DNA of 64,000 nt from Sphagnum compactum (GCA_965153455.1 OZ234504.1:7130001-7194000); one strand, 5' to 3'. Positions 35,927 through 50,852 are shown, counted from the first letter of the stretch. The notes: generated by a model from the letters alone, not told the origin. Numbers and translations: made by a program.

Positions 35927-36212
35927 CAAGTAATTGGTCTGGATTCTTATAGAAGTTAACAACAGGTAATTGGTTGGGGTTCTTGTAGAGGTCCGATTTA
36001 TTGCGATTTGCTACAATGTTGTTGGCCAATAATTGGTCTAGCTTCTTGTAGAGGTTAGTGACGGGTAGTTGGTTGGGCTTCTTATAGAGGTCCGGCTTAT
36101 TGCTACAATGCTGCTAGCCAGTAGTTGGTCTGACTTCTTGTAGAAGTTAGGGGTGGGTAGTTGGTTGGGTTTCTTGTAGAGGTCTGACTTATTGTTGCAA
36201 CCTTGTTGTAAG
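35927..36212. repeat. Three tandem ~95 bp repeats
   Basis: Units start at 35927, 36027 and 36119. Each has TAATTGGTCT (or TAGTTGGTCT), CTTCTTGTAGA, GGTAGTTGGTTGGG and GAGGTCCG, then TTATTG and CTACAAT. Within each unit the TTGGT-TTCTTGTAGAGGT module appears twice, so the basic unit is about 48 bp. Confidence 0.8.
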
Positions 36213-39200
36213 GTTTGGGTATTTTATAAGTTTACATCAATTATAAAATAATTTTTTTGAATGCAATTAGCATGTGTGGTTTCGTTAGATTATAGTAACA
36301 TGAATTATATGATAAGTTGTGAAATGGGGATAAAAATGATTAGGTATTGGCACTATTTTGTAAAATCTATTTTGTAAAATGTTTGTATATCTTTGTTATA
36401 AGCAGGCAGGCAAGCAAGGAGGCGGCTAGCTTGGCAGGAGCTTGGTGTGATTCAAGCTTGCAAACGTTTACTTCCAAAATTACAAAGCAAACCATTAATA
36501 CATTTTGACCTTGAGCTCAAATGACAAGTTTTTTGACATTTTGTGAACGACTCTCATAAGGTTATGACTTCACTTGTTGTCATGTTGCATTCCAAATGTT
36601 GTTGTGTTGGAAATTTGTTTGCAATCCATAGATATGCATATGTGTCTTTTCATTTATTCGAGGCAATTAAAAGGTAATAATTTTTTTTTGCTTTATAGAT
36701 AAAAAATAGGTAATATATATTACAATATTTAACAAGCCCAGTGTAGACTAAATTCCAAAGTGACTACTTTTTTATTTCTATTCTTCCCATATCTACATTA
36801 TGTAGTTATCCTCAAATTATAACGATAGTGAACCCAATTTCCATTTGTATGGCTTTGTGATGATGATATGAATCTGCCTCTCTACATGGCACTCAAGTGA
36901 AAGCATGGTATAGTATACAATTCAATTACCTTGGCAATCTACTTGTCAAGTTAACAAAACGTAGGATTAAAACCCATCATAAAATTATTATACATTTAAT
37001 ATTTTTAGCTAAATGATGAAAATATATATACTTCTTCACTATTATGATTTTTTTTTAAAAATGACATTGAAAGTAAGTTTCAAGTAGATTTTCTACATGT
37101 AAGTAGCTTTTGAAACCTAATTTTTGCAATGTAACATTTGTTTCAAGTATGTGTCAAGTATATTATACTAAAAAGTAAGTAAAATTTATTTATTTTCCTT
37201 CCTTTGACTATACAATTATCTTTATGTTATAACTTCACACAAATCTCATTAAATTCCCTCATGAAAAAGTACTTTTGAACACCATATTGGCTAGTCAAAT
37301 TCAAAAGTACTTGTTCCCGACGTTTATTATTCTAAAGTTTCTCAAATTTTGTATTCAACTTAATACTAACCAAATGGAAAGCACCATGGTTTCAAAATGA
37401 AATTTAAGTAAAAATTGAATCTACTTTCTTATGTTTTCGTGAAAAACTCTCTCTTTTTAAAGTTGATATTTTTTCGTCAACTTTTTTTGTATAAAATACC
37501 ATGCTTTCACCCACCCATTCCTGTAGTTGTTCTTCTTATTGCCACTTTAATGTTGGAACCCAATGTGTTGCATATCATTGTTGCCCTTGCGCGCAAAGAT
37601 GTTTTGATCCTATTTTTGTTGGTTGTGGATTTTGCCATGGCTTACTTTGTTAGCCTCACCATGTTCTTAGTTACCGAAGACACTAGTGTCTTGACCTTAT
37701 AGGTGTTGGGCAATGCCAAGGGTGTTATAGCTATGATGATATTTGTAGTTGGAATTGTGGATTATAATCTCATAGTCTTTGGTGTTGTCCTTTATAGTGA
37801 AGTGAAATGGGGATGTGAATGATGATTTTCTTGAGGTTTTCATGTCTGAACCCATTCATTCTTTCACATTCTTTTTTTTAAATGGTTGGTCTCAATGTGT
37901 AAGCTAATTACTTGATCCATTTCATAGAGCTTATTCCTTGTGCATTCTCTCTAGGATTATATTATTTCTTTTACACCAAAATCTTGTTAGGAATTTCTTT
38001 GAAGTGAGTCTGCTTGAAATCAAATACCTAGAGCAAACCTTAGATTTGTTACAAAGAACTCAATGATTGATGGGCTTTTGTGAAGGTCATGGTGGGAAGA
38101 TGTAAAGCTTCTTCTTCTATTGGGAAGGACTTTGGAGGGCTATTTTTTTTGGGGGGATGGTAGAAAAGGGGCTCTTAATTGGTCCACTGGATTTTTGAGG
38201 ATTTTACTCATATTGGCGTTAGTAGAACAACTATTTGATTTAATGATTCCAAGGGTTTTCAAAATGCTAGAAACCAACTAAGATTTTTGAGTTTGGAAAA
38301 TTGTATAAATTTGTAGTAGTGAGGTTTTGTAGATTCAAAAAAGTTAGTCAATGGGTGTTTTGGCTATTGCAGAGGCTTGCCTCGTCCTTGCTGGATGTGT
38401 GGGGGTGTCCATTGTCTAGGGTGCCCATTCTTTTTTAGACATAATAAACCTAATTCTTTTGTTTCACCTTATTCATCAATTGGAATTGTCATCAAGATTT
38501 CTTGACAATGCCTGGGCTCTGCTTTATTATAATTGCCTTAATGATTACTTTTACCAGTGTGTATAACAACAACATTGTTATTTTTCTACTTGGCATTGTT
38601 CCCCTCATTCTTTGCTCTTTGTTGCAATTGTCTTGTCCTTTGGTGGCCACCTTACAATTCATCTAACAATCTTGTTTTACTAAATGTCCTACAATATCCA
38701 CCACCCTCATTATCTATATTTGTCTTTTTCTAATACTTGTAGTTCAACAAACATTTGTCCTCCTATTGTTTCCCTTGTCGAGGATATTATGGAATTTATT
38801 TGTGGCAACTTGAATACTACACCTTTCTGTTTAGTTTGGTTCATCCATCTTTGACGCTATGAGATATGCATCTTTCTTTGAAAAGGTTCAGTGGTCTTTG
38901 ATTTTGAAATTTGCAACTTTCTCTAAAGAGGTAAGAGAGGAGGAGTGAAGTTTTAGGGGGAAACTTAAGCTGACAATTAAATGTGGGATTGGATGGTTGA
39001 TGTGTTGAATGTATACAATGTAATGGAGTTGGAGAAATGTTCAGTTACATTATGAAAGTGAACTGTGTGAACTACTGCTATTGGATCTTTTAACATATTT
39101 GATGATGAAAATTTGTTTGGGTAAGTATGTGATTTGTTGTGTAATGTTATAGATGGTATTGGTAGTTTGTAGTACATTATGTTTATGATTGTTTTGAAAT

Positions 39201-41090
39201 TTATGTTGTAGGTTTGAAATTTTGGTTTTTGTTAATAATGTTTTTTTGCAAAAAACAGGTGTAAGTTGTTAGATATCTTATTAGGGTTGTTGTTGGTGGA
39301 TGATGTGAACTTTGAAACATGTTGAAGAAAATCTGGAATTTATCTCATAGGGTTTTCCAAAGGTGAAATTGTTTGTAAGGTGTATGTAGGATTTTTTTGT
39401 ATTTGAAACTACATAGGAACAATCTATTTAGGGGTTTATTGTAGTTCTATTGTAAATGTTGAACTTCCTTTAATGTTGTAATGAAGTTTGTGAAGCCCAT
39501 ACCCTTAAGCCTAAAAAGAACTTTGTAAGCCCTAAACCTATTTAAGCTTAACTTGAATGTTAATTTTTAAACTAATGGTGTGTAGTTTGTTGTAGTCTAT
39601 GTAGATGTTTTTTTGTACTTTAATTTATAATATAAATACAATTTATTTAGGGTTTTCTTGTAGTTTAGTTGTAGATGATGGTTTTCTTTTAATTGTGTGT
39701 AAGTATAGTGAAAGCATATTCAACCTAAACCATTAGAGCTGAAAGTTACTTTTGAGCCCTAAACCTCCTTCAATCTTATAATCAAAGAAAAATTCACATA
39801 ACATAATGTACTTCCAAACAAGATCATTTTGATACCATGAAGGATTATATGTTGAAAGGTATCTATTTCTTGATATTGAAGTGGAAACTTGAATAAAATA
39901 TATACAATAACGCATGTTGGTGAGATTCAGCACTCTTGAATAATAACGATAAAAATCATTTCTTTTTAATTTACATTTGTGTTGTTATTACATACATGTG
40001 TCACCAATATGCCATGCAATTAATTAATTCAAAACAACTAATGTGCAACTACACTATAATTATTTCATGCAAATACGAAAAAATAAAAAATAAAATGAAA
40101 TGTTATAAATTCATAGAATTTTAGTGTAGTTACATAATTATGTTAAATGGAGACCTATACGAATATATGTACTCACCATATATATGAAGGTAGTCCATTG
40201 TATTTTGACTTTGTGAACAACTTGCGCAAGAGTCATAAATGACAAATGTGATGTAACTAGCAATTAATTGGCAACTATTTTGTAATTAGTGTATGGCTTT
40301 TGCATATGATCATGCCACGTGTGTGCATTGGGCCACCATTCATTAGATTTGGCACTTTCTACTCCATTGCAACTAATTATCAACTAGACTCTTTTGCAAT
40401 TGGTGTACAACTAAGTTACAACTTCCTACACACGATTTAAAATTTAAAATTTGTGTAGGATATGTGACGCCATGTGACACATGGTTGTAGTTATTATCAG
40501 AATTTAAAACTTAAATCTGTGTTTTTTATGCATTTTGCCTATTATTTAAAATAATATAAAGGATGAATAAGGAAATACTTGTTCTTTTAAATTTAAAACT
40601 TGTTAGTTTTTTGTGAAACAACTATGGAACACACTATGTATAACACCATTTTATTTGTTTGGCCATTATTATCATAGAGTTTGAAACATTCTAGCAATTA
40701 AAAGAAATATAGTTTTCACTTGATAACATGTTTTGTGAAGACATTTAATTTGTTGCTATTTTTTGTTTGAGCAAAATTTTGTTATTTTATTTTTTTTCAA
40801 TGGTTGAAACCATGAGAGTATTAAAGTTTCAAGTTTTTATGTTGTAATAAGTAAAAATATTCAACTTCAACACCCATGTTGTTTTGAACAGTTGAAAAAT
40901 ATCATTCATTATTCATATACATAAAAGTATTATGTTATTAAGTTGTTGGTTCTTATGACTCATTGATATGAACTTTGATGGTGTAGGTCCTGATTGGAGG
41001 CATTCAAATTCAGTAAACTTTTATGCTAAAATGATGAAAGTGAATGTAAATTTACATTTACACATTTGACATTGTATCATGCACATTATT

Positions 41091-41220
41091 TGTTAATTAC
41101 ATTATAGTTACAAATGTTTTATATATTTTGCTTATTGATTGCATTATAGTTGCAAAAATTGTCTATGTGTTGCTTGTTGATTGCATCATAGTTGTAGATT
41201 ATATGTATGTTATTGGTTAG
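41091..41220. repeat. Three ~42 bp tandem repeats
   Basis: Units start at 41091, 41133 and 41175 with TGATTGCATTATAGTTGCAA as the core. A partial fourth unit begins at 41211. Confidence 0.7.
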
Positions 41221-42362
41221 TTGCTTCTAATCATGGACAAATAGTTGCATCTAGTTATATGTGACTTGCAAGCGAGCTGCACCTATATATGACTGGGGAT
41301 GTTAACATCATTCTATTTTTGGTAACGATCAAAATGTAGCCCAATTGATGAATAGAGCCAAAGTGGATCTTTTAGCATTGTATCTGGCCATAGATATTAA
41401 ATAAGATATTGGATAGTATTAGTCTTGACATCTTTTAATAAATAACATTAGAGATGTAGATAAATTACATGTTGTTAAAAAGGACCATGGATCACCAAAA
41501 ATGTTCATGTACGAGTATTACATTTTTCAAAATTGAATATTAATACATACAATTGCATTATTGCAAACAAGATTTTTTTCATTATTTTTGCAATGGACTT
41601 ATGTAAGGTATTTCACAATGCAAAATTATTATTATCAATTCTAATAAGTGCACAAAAATTCCATCCATAAATGGATATAATTAAAGAATACACTAGTACA
41701 ATATGAGTCCAAATCCACTAACCTAAATCATTGGGTTGTAAAAGTGAACTAAATTTACCATGCCCTAATTTCATTTCACCTTTCAATGAAACTTCAACTA
41801 CAAATTCACTTCTAGTCAGAATAGTTTACTAAAGCTATTTTTATTACTATTAAAATGATAATTTCAATGTTATATCAAATTTTACAATAGTCATTATTTA
41901 ACATAAATTAATTTATAATGTATAAAACTATTTATCATAACCTTTTATTACATCAATTAGTTACAATATGACATATTAGATGGTGATTTAAACCAACTTA
42001 TAACTAATTTTTTATTTTACATACAATTTTGAATTTAATTTCCATATATTATTTTGGGCCTTCATTTATTACAATGTAAAGAAATTTTTAAGAAATAAAA
42101 AGATGAAAATCCAATCTTAATTGTATGTGTTAATATATATATATAATAAGATGTAAAACATTATGCTTATTTGGGTGATTATATTTATTACTATACATAT
42201 AAATATATTTCACTAACATAATGTAATACAATATAAAAATTAATCTATAGTAAGTAATAATTTATAAATTATTTAAGTATTTTATCATATAAGTTAATTT
42301 ATGATTAATCAACATATTTCATAATAACAATTCATGAATATTAAATTTACATTTTCTATGTA

Positions 42363-42368
<6 letters not shown>

Positions 42369-42404
<36 letters not shown>

Positions 42405-42450
42405 GAACTTTACTTTATTTTGGATTATATTAATTAATTAATTAATTAAT
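42369..42450. repeat. (TG)n and (TTAA)n microsatellites
   Basis: (TG)16 at 42369-42402 and a TTAA run at 42430-42450, in extremely AT-rich DNA. Confidence 0.95.
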
Positions 42451-43759
42451 CTTCTAGTTTGTATTATCAATTAACATACTATTTATAATAATACAATTTA
42501 CTGTTTTTTTTGTACAAATATTATCAGTTTTCAATCCAAATTATATATTATTTAAATAAAATTTTATTTTAATTCTGAAAAATAAATCAGATTTTATTTT
42601 CTGCCTTTATTTAGTAAAATGCTAAAAGATGTTTACAACCAAAAAAAAAATTTCCAATATTTTTTAACGTAGAAACATATAATAAATAATAAATAATACA
42701 TCATATGTGTATAAGATATAATATACATACAAATAAAATCATGTACATATTACATATAAGTTTTTAAAACTAAAGAGTATTTTATTGTGGGCTTCACTTG
42801 ATAAAAATGGAGAACTTATTATTCATCCATGAAAATATAACTTTTTTGATCCAATATTTTTATCATATTAGATCATGCATATATAACATTTGAGAATAGT
42901 TATTTTTTATATAATATATTTATAATAATATTTGTGAATAAAATACAAAAGTTATTTGTAATTTGTAATAAAATTTTCATTTCTATAAATATTCGTATTT
43001 TCAAATTATTTATATTTTATGATTTTACATCAAACTCATATTGTAATATAAAGATTAATGTGTATATAATTAATATACCATAGTTAAATGTATTGTATTT
43101 TCTAAATACATTAAACATTGAATAGTTTGATAATAATGTATTATATGTTGATACATCATATTTTATGAACTATTTGTATTAAATTTCATAATTAATATGT
43201 ATTATGTAATACAAAACAAATCCATATTTTAATTTTTTTTTTCATTTGGACAAAGTGTGAGAAAGGTAATGATGGTTAAAGAAAGAAACTCTTTCAAGAC
43301 ATCATTGTTGAAATGTATTGAAATGCAAGATTTACATGTAATTTTTTTCAATTCAATTATTTTAAAAATAATTTTTATGGTTTTTTTGTGTAGATTTTGG
43401 AAAACTTCCAGAATGAAGTTCAAATTGTTTCATTTGGACATAATATGATAAAGATATTACTAATTAAACTTGGGTTTTGGAAAAGGTTTAATTGCATCGT
43501 AATTTAAAACTAAGGTGCAAGTAAAAGGTTTAACCCATATGTTTTGTTTTTGAATCTCATCTCACAAATTATATTAAAAACATGTCTTGCATTGACTTAT
43601 CACATTGAAATGCATATGCCAATATGGGATGAGTGAAAAAATGTTTGACCTTAAATGGAAAATGAAAAGTAAATTATTTCCATCTACATTTTCCCTTTCC
43701 TGCCTATTTGCCTACCTACACAAGTAAGTAGGTGCTAGTTTTCTACCTACCTACACTAC

Positions 43760-43904
43760 TACAAAATGTGGGTGTTGTTCACTAATCTCTGTTCACTAAA
43801 CCAATGAATTCATTGCTTACCCACTAGGTCTTGTTCGTTGCAACCAGTGAATTCACTCACAATTTAGTGAAATCACTTGGTGTATAGGGACACTTTTTGT
43901 TGTA
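43760..43904. mobile_element. ~140 bp TIR element family, copy 1
   Basis: Begins TACAAAATGTGGGTG and ends CACTTTTTGTTGTA, which are imperfect inverted ends. The interior has CACTAATCTCTGTT, ACCAATGAATTCATT and AGTGAATTCACTC. Related copies are at 48746 and 50853. There is no coding capacity, as in a MITE. The target duplication is unclear. Confidence 0.65.
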
Positions 43905-46900
43905 ATGCTAGGTACATAGGTTTGAATCTTCTTGTAATTTTCAAAATTAAAAAATGAAAGAATAAAATAATTTGAATTTTATATGATTACTATTAAATAA
44001 TTTGAATTAAATAATTAGTATTAAATAATATGCATAAATAATTAATATTAATAATATGTATTAATTAGTAATACTAAATAATCTGAATTAAATAATTAAA
44101 ATATTCAAAATTTCGTAGTTGTTTATATGTTAGTGAATTTATGAATGAATTTATTTGTCCATATCAACATGTTGCCAATCACTATAATTGATGAATTCGC
44201 TAGGAATTCACTAAGACCAAAATTCATTTAATTCACTACAAAACCTAGTGAATTCATTAGTGAATTTGGACTCATTATGTACTAGTGATAATTCTATCAA
44301 CAAGTTAATCAATTGCAAATTAGAAACAATTACTTTAATTAAGCTCAAGTTCCAACATAATACCATTGGAAAAATCTATCAATCATAAAACAATACTTTT
44401 TAGTAGTGTAATGTTTTTGGTACCATTGTAAATTGAATACTCATACCAATAGTGGAACATTTGACATTGCACATTCGTACCAACATACATAGGTATAAGT
44501 TGTAACATAGTTGTTAATTAATCGTTTAATCATTTTTATTTTCACATTGCCTTGAATTGTAAGATAGTTGTGACGGACATATATATATTTCATTCATCCA
44601 TCCATCTGGTAATGGATAGATGAAAAATATTCATTTTTTTGTTGAAAGCTAGTTGTAAGTAAGTTCAAAAGATATGAACATATTTCATTCATTAATGAAT
44701 GAATAAAATGCCATAAAGGCATTTTGTTTGTTATAAGAATTTGTGTAAGAAACTAACATGGACAACTAGTTGCAGCTAAGATGCACCAAGTTGCATCTTA
44801 GTTGTTGTATAAATGAATTGTATATATGTCTATTGCAACTTGTGCAACTTGTCCAATAGAACTCACAACCATATAAATACCATGAATTGCAAATGTTCGC
44901 TACAACTCAAAAACCCAATTGTAAAATCTTTGGATGTTTTATAGTGTGTTGGCACTACTAAATAAATTGAATGAAATTTTTTGGTACGATATTGTTGATT
45001 TTTCAACAATTGAATCTACTTTGGATGCATCCATTTAAAAATTGACTAGACATAGATTATGTGAACATAATCCCAACAAGAATTTATTTTTTAAGCAAAT
45101 TGAGTTGATGGAATGTAAATAATGACATTATAAGTACATATCATCCTATGTATCATGATTTTTTTCTTTTTGAGAGGAGACGTTACAAGAGTGCAAGGTG
45201 ATATGAACTGAATACATATAAGTGATTATGGACATCTGGAATAAGAGGTTTCCTAACCTTCCCATTTTCAATGCATCAAAGCTTTTTTGTTCATTTAATA
45301 TTATTTAAAATGATGAAGAAGTATGTATCAATATGTTAGAGGAATGCTTTGAAATGTTGATTTTAAACTTTAAACTAATAAAAGTTGAAAGTGATACAAG
45401 CAAAGCAATGCTCTTGAGTTTGTAGAATTTTGATACATAAGTGTGAAAACAAATCATTAATTGTTTAGTGTGGCAGATGTGTGGAGGGATCAAAGAATGG
45501 TATGTCAATTGGGCACATCCATAGTTGTATACCCTTAAGAACCACAAAACTATATAAGAAATTTTCCAATATTTATTAAAAACAAAATTTACATCGGATT
45601 AATTTAAATTGAAAAAAATTCAACAATTCAAATTAGGATAATTTGTATGGCGGGCAATGATTTTTCATGTGTACATTTTTGTGCATCAATATTTAGGTTC
45701 AAAAATAAAAAATGTGAAAAATGCTTAAATAAACATTTATAAACAAGTTTGTTTTGCATAATTATTTTTGCACAGTCATTTGAACCTAGGGCTGCAAATT
45801 TCAAGCCTAATGAAGACAAAAAAATCAAGCAACACCCCCCCGCCCCCCCCCCCAAATATAAATAAGATTTAAATATAGTCATTCAAAAGTCCAAAATTAT
45901 TTGTTGGTGAAGGTTTTTGTAATAATTTTGTTGAATTTATGTTTTAAAAATCATATACCATATCCCAAGTTCTTATAAATATATTTAATTAAGTTGATAA
46001 TGAAAAATGAATTTAATCAAAAATACAAATTAGTTCTATAGTCTATATAATACGATTTCAAATTTTCATTATTATATGTTTAATGTACATTTATTCAATT
46101 TAATTATCATATAAATAATCTCATTCAAGTTGACAATCTTAACTCACTAAAATGTTTTGGCATATTGATGATTTTACCAAAAGTGTTACATTTGAATGAC
46201 ACACATCTTGCAAATATTTCATTGTGACGCAAAAAGTGACCCACCTTAGGTTTGTAAATATCTTCTTCCATTTTGAGTGGATCAATTGGTTTGTTGAAAT
46301 TTTGTGACGAGTTTTATATTGGGTAAGGCATTTGGACAAAGGTATCACTAGAAGTGAAATCATGTTCAATTACCTCTTTGCACAACCCTTCCCCTAGTAC
46401 CTAATGTTTTCATCTCAAGGCCTTGCCCTACACCAAAAACTCTCTCTCCCTCCCTAAATCATGCAAGATTTCCTAATCAAATTTCAAATATAACAAGGTA
46501 TTTATTAGTCTACCTTTGTCTTATGAAAAACCTTCAATGAAAATATTTTGCCTATAAGAATCTTCCCCAAATTGTGATAATGAAATTATGGGCATAAATA
46601 TTTCAAATAAGGGCATAAAAACCCACCCAATGTTTGAATGTGAAATTATATGCATAAGTGTCCTTAAAAATAAAAGTGGCAAACACCAACATGCGAATAC
46701 TAATGTTGGTTGGTTCTTCTTTTTCCTTTTTTCATGATTAGCAAGGGAAGATCTTTGTGAATTTTTTTTGGGTTCCCACACATGGCATCAAATAATAATA
46801 CTTTGAAACATGTTGAAACCCACCTATTATCAATTTGGCTGTGGAATCAATGCCCCAATTACTAATTTCCTTGTTAGTTTTTGATAATGCTCATTTATTA

Positions 46901-48745
46901 TGCATAACGGTTGTTTTTTAAATACCTACCTCGATACCCAACCCCATTATCACTTCTATATTGTCAAGGTAGGTTTTTAAAGATAAAACTTAACCCCAAA
47001 ATTAAAAAATTCACTCCTAGTGTGTTTCTCACAATTCCCAACCCACATGGTCAAATTCAAGCTAGAAAAGGAACTAAAAGTGGAGTTGAACTTGGAAAAA
47101 TGGAGCTAAGCAAAAGATGGGAACTCAAAGACTATAATGTTTAAGGATTCAAAGAACCTTTTGGGACAAAACATGGAAGTTTAAATGCTTAATTTTTTTG
47201 TTTTCATTTGAATAATACCCAACCCACAAGGGTCTTGTTCAGATTTGATGAGATATATATCAAACAATGATAGTCTATATCTAGTTCTTAAACAATTAAA
47301 AACCCTACATGTCAATTATAAATAACCTACCCTTAGACCATTGTTGATATTTGACCATTTTCTAAATAACTAGCCAACATTCACTTATACCCTGAAAATA
47401 GTTCCATCAATAGAATGATAGTGGCTTGCAAATTAGAATTTGGACAACATACAAAGTTTAGATAACATGTGGAACTGATTTTGGACCTAGAAATATGCAC
47501 AAGATATAAAGCTTTCCAAAATGGCCAATAAAAGAATATTATTGATTTTTATTGGCCAATGTGAATCATTGGCGCATTTGACAACATTTAATTGATCCTC
47601 AATGCACATTGTTAAATGTTTCATGTTTATGGAGGTAGGGGCATGGAAATAACTTGCACATTATGGGATGTGATAAAACATGTAGTCTGCATTTATTGGT
47701 TGTCATTACAACAAAATATGGGTGCATTCCACGGTGCAATTTCACTAAGTTGTCATCCTAATGAAAATAAAAGGATGACATTTCACATGACCACAACAAC
47801 AAATAGGTATTGTCTCATCACATGCAATGCGCATCTGATTACATGCATTGCACATCCACTACATGCAATTAATGAAAATAATTTCATTTCAAATATGTTA
47901 CAAGTTTTACCTGACCTTTAAATATGCAAATAACATTTTTATTCATTATTTTTCACAAAACATTGCAAAAAGTGGTTTGAAAGTGTAAAATTCTAATATT
48001 TTAAAATCATAAATCTTCAATATTGAAAATATTCAAACGATATTCAAGTAACCTTGTTAACTTTGTTGAATTTTAATTATTGAAAGTTTTCATAGTAGCC
48101 TTGACAATAATTTTATGTTAAATAGATTTTTTAAGATTTTTTTTTTCTTTTTGGTGAAATTGTGCAACTTGGCGAATCTTTTTTTTCAAAAAATGTTTTT
48201 TTGAGTGATTTTCAAGAAAATTTCATCATTTTAAAAATAAAATTAATTAAATTGATCACATCTACACGTACAATTACATTAGGCATTTCCTAGGTCGTCA
48301 CTTGTAACAACATATTTGTAAATTGTTATAACTTGCCTAGGATGGTCACCATTTTATGCTCATCAATGTTGGGGGATCCTAGTATCAATGTATTGTTTGT
48401 GATGTTGTCCATGGTGTTAACTATATATGGGGTTTTTGCTGGCAGACCTAAAATTTGAAAATGCAAATTTTATCTACATAGTTTTATTTTTTAGAAATTA
48501 AATAATCTAGAATAATTTATTCATAAGACTTGATTTTTTATAAATGGAAATCAAAATTAATATTATTATATTTTTCAATTCGATAAGTATATTGTGAATA
48601 AATGAAAATTAAAAATCCACATATGGACAATGTACATGTGTTGCAAGTGAATAGCATTGGTCATTGTCCTAGTTCACTCAATGTTCACATTGCTATTCAC
48701 ATTTTTAATTTTGAATTCATTGTAATCAATTTTCATGAAATTCAG
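43905..48745. other. AT-rich intergenic region
   Basis: No gene is recognised. An AGTGAATTC-rich stretch at 44180-44290 resembles part of the ~140 bp TIR family. A run of C with one G is at 45834-45853. ATGCAATG-type short repeats are at 47820-47870. Confidence 0.45.
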
Positions 48746-48883
48746 TACAAAATGTGAGTGTAGTTCACTAATCTTCGTTTAGTGAACCAATGAATCCATT
48801 CGATCCCCATTAGGTCTTATTCAGTCATACTAGTGAATTCATTCAGTGAAAAGGCTTGACAATCAAAGATGTATTTCGTTATA
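48746..48883. mobile_element. ~140 bp TIR element family, copy 2
   Basis: Starts TACAAAATGTGAGTG and ends GTATTTCGTTATA. It shares the internal order CACTAATCT, ACCAATGAATCCATT, CCATTAGGTCTTATTC and AGTGAATTCATTC with the other copies. Confidence 0.65.
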
Positions 48884-49154
48884 ATGTGTTAATTGGGTCC
48901 ATATTTTCTTGTAATGTGAGAGTGGATATGCTTAAAAAAATACAAGCAAGCAAGTGAGATGTTATTTCAATTCACAAAATTATTTAAACTAAAAATAAAA
49001 ATAATATCTTCTTTAACAAAGGATTACCAAGCTATACTTGTGATTTTTAGGGAGCTTGGAAGCATTAAAGGTGTCCCGAAAGTAGACTAAACTAAAGACA
49101 TGAACCCTAAGTTTGGGAAAGACGCAAAATGGGGATCCTCAACTAGAGAGATGA

Positions 49155-49318
49155 GTTCACTGAATGAAAAAAACACATGATCAAACTGAGCATGATTTAA
49201 CTAAATGAAAAATAAAACATGTGACCAAACTGAACATGATTTCACCAAATGAAAAAAAAAACACATGACCAAACTGAACATGATTTCACCGAATGAAAAA
49301 GACACAACCAAACTGAAA
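49155..49318. repeat. Four ~42 bp tandem repeats
   Basis: Units start near 49155, 49196, 49240 and 49284. The core is TTTCACCGAATGAAAAA followed by ACATGACCAAACTGAACATGA. Confidence 0.85.
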
Positions 49319-50852
49319 TTTCCACTGAAACTAGGGTCATGGGAGTTTGGTCACGTGTTTTGTTAATTTGGTCAAGAGTTTGACCATAGAATCAGCTACA
49401 AAGGGCCCATTCACAGTTGTTAAAATACAGGGTATACATGACATTATGCATTATCCCTTTTTGCAGAATTAGCACTTGTTGCTGATTCCGGCGACGATGC
49501 CAAAATTGGCCTCTCAATAGTGCAGCAGATTCTAGCATTTTGCCCTCTTAATATATTAGAGAATGGGGGGAACACTGACCCTAGGTTGCATTCTGCCTCC
49601 TATTGAATCACTAGGATGAGCCTGATGTGCCAAGCCATAGGGATGAACTAAGCCCCATATTGTCCATTCATCCTATCTCCTCCCTTGTTTTTTTTTTTTT
49701 TTGGGGGAAATTGTTGTTTGTAGCCAAAAGTGGCTGTCATCCATAGAAAGATGTAGAAAATGTGACAATCATCCTTCCTTAGGAATATTTAGCCAAATCT
49801 GGCTATAAACCAAATACGAAGTGAAAAATATTTTAATATCCTTTTTATGTTTTGACTGCACATTGAAAACCAAGTATAAAAATCTGGTGATTTTCTTTTA
49901 CTATTTTCTATTTCTCATGTCTACTAGCAATTGAAAAAATTCAAAATCACTTAAATTTTGAGTTTTGAATTCTCTTTTCGATAAAAAAGAAAAAGAAAAA
50001 GCTTGCCAATAAAAGATAGGTTGAGCTACCACCTAGGTCCTATATTGTTACCCTTGTGAAAATCGATGTTATTTGAATTTATAAAGAACCATTGGTTCTA
50101 GTTTTTTGAAAAAAATAAAAATCAAAGAATCGTAAGTCCTAGTTATTTCAGCGATCTTAAAGAATCAAAAGTTTTCATGCAAGAGCTTCTGGTTTTAGGG
50201 CTAGTTATTTAACTTTACTTTTTTTTTGGATAGCCATGGTGAAGATACCATACTCGGCCTTTGACTTTGAGAGAATCGTGGTTATGAATCTGAAGAATTA
50301 CCTTGATAACCGTAGGGTCTGTTCCTATTTCTTATAACCACCTAACAATGGTAAAAACTTAACTCCTCCCTTTTCATCAACGCCGCCTTCTCCCCTCTTC
50401 CACAAGTTGGTTGCTTTGTTGCTTTTAAACATTCTAATTATCCTTTCCACCACAAAATAAAGTATCCAAATACAAATTTAACATTTTTTAGGTTAAATAT
50501 ACTTTTAAAGAATGTCTACATTATAATACATTATGCATCCATGTAGAAGACATTTTGGTGTTGTTGGGGATGAAATTGTCAATGTTATAATCCATTTTCA
50601 CATTTGCATCATTAAAGAAAAATTAGCCTTGGTAGTTTGAGCTCCTTTGAATACCAAGGAAACATAAGATAACTCTTGTTAGTTTGGGCTCCTTTGGCTA
50701 GAAAGGAAACACAAAATAACATCATCACGTGCAAAGGAAGGCTTACAAGGGGTGTTCAAAGTTTTTGTATGAACTTCAAGTGCATGCTTGTAAGTTTTGT
50801 GCTTCAATTCTTGAATTAAATTGTTTGGATGTCACGTGGGAAGAGGCATTAA

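Larger units (their letters stand above)
36213..43759. other. AT-rich intergenic region
   Basis: No gene or transposon domain is recognised. Small structures include a ~42 bp three-copy repeat at 41091-41220, (TG)n at 42369-42402 and (TTAA)n at 42430-42450. The stretch 41880-43220 is extremely AT-rich. Confidence 0.5.

Noticed and set aside
37415-37702. 95-codon hydrophobic plus-strand frame
   Set aside because: Its hydrophobicity comes from T-rich DNA; no start context, homology or neighbouring exon.
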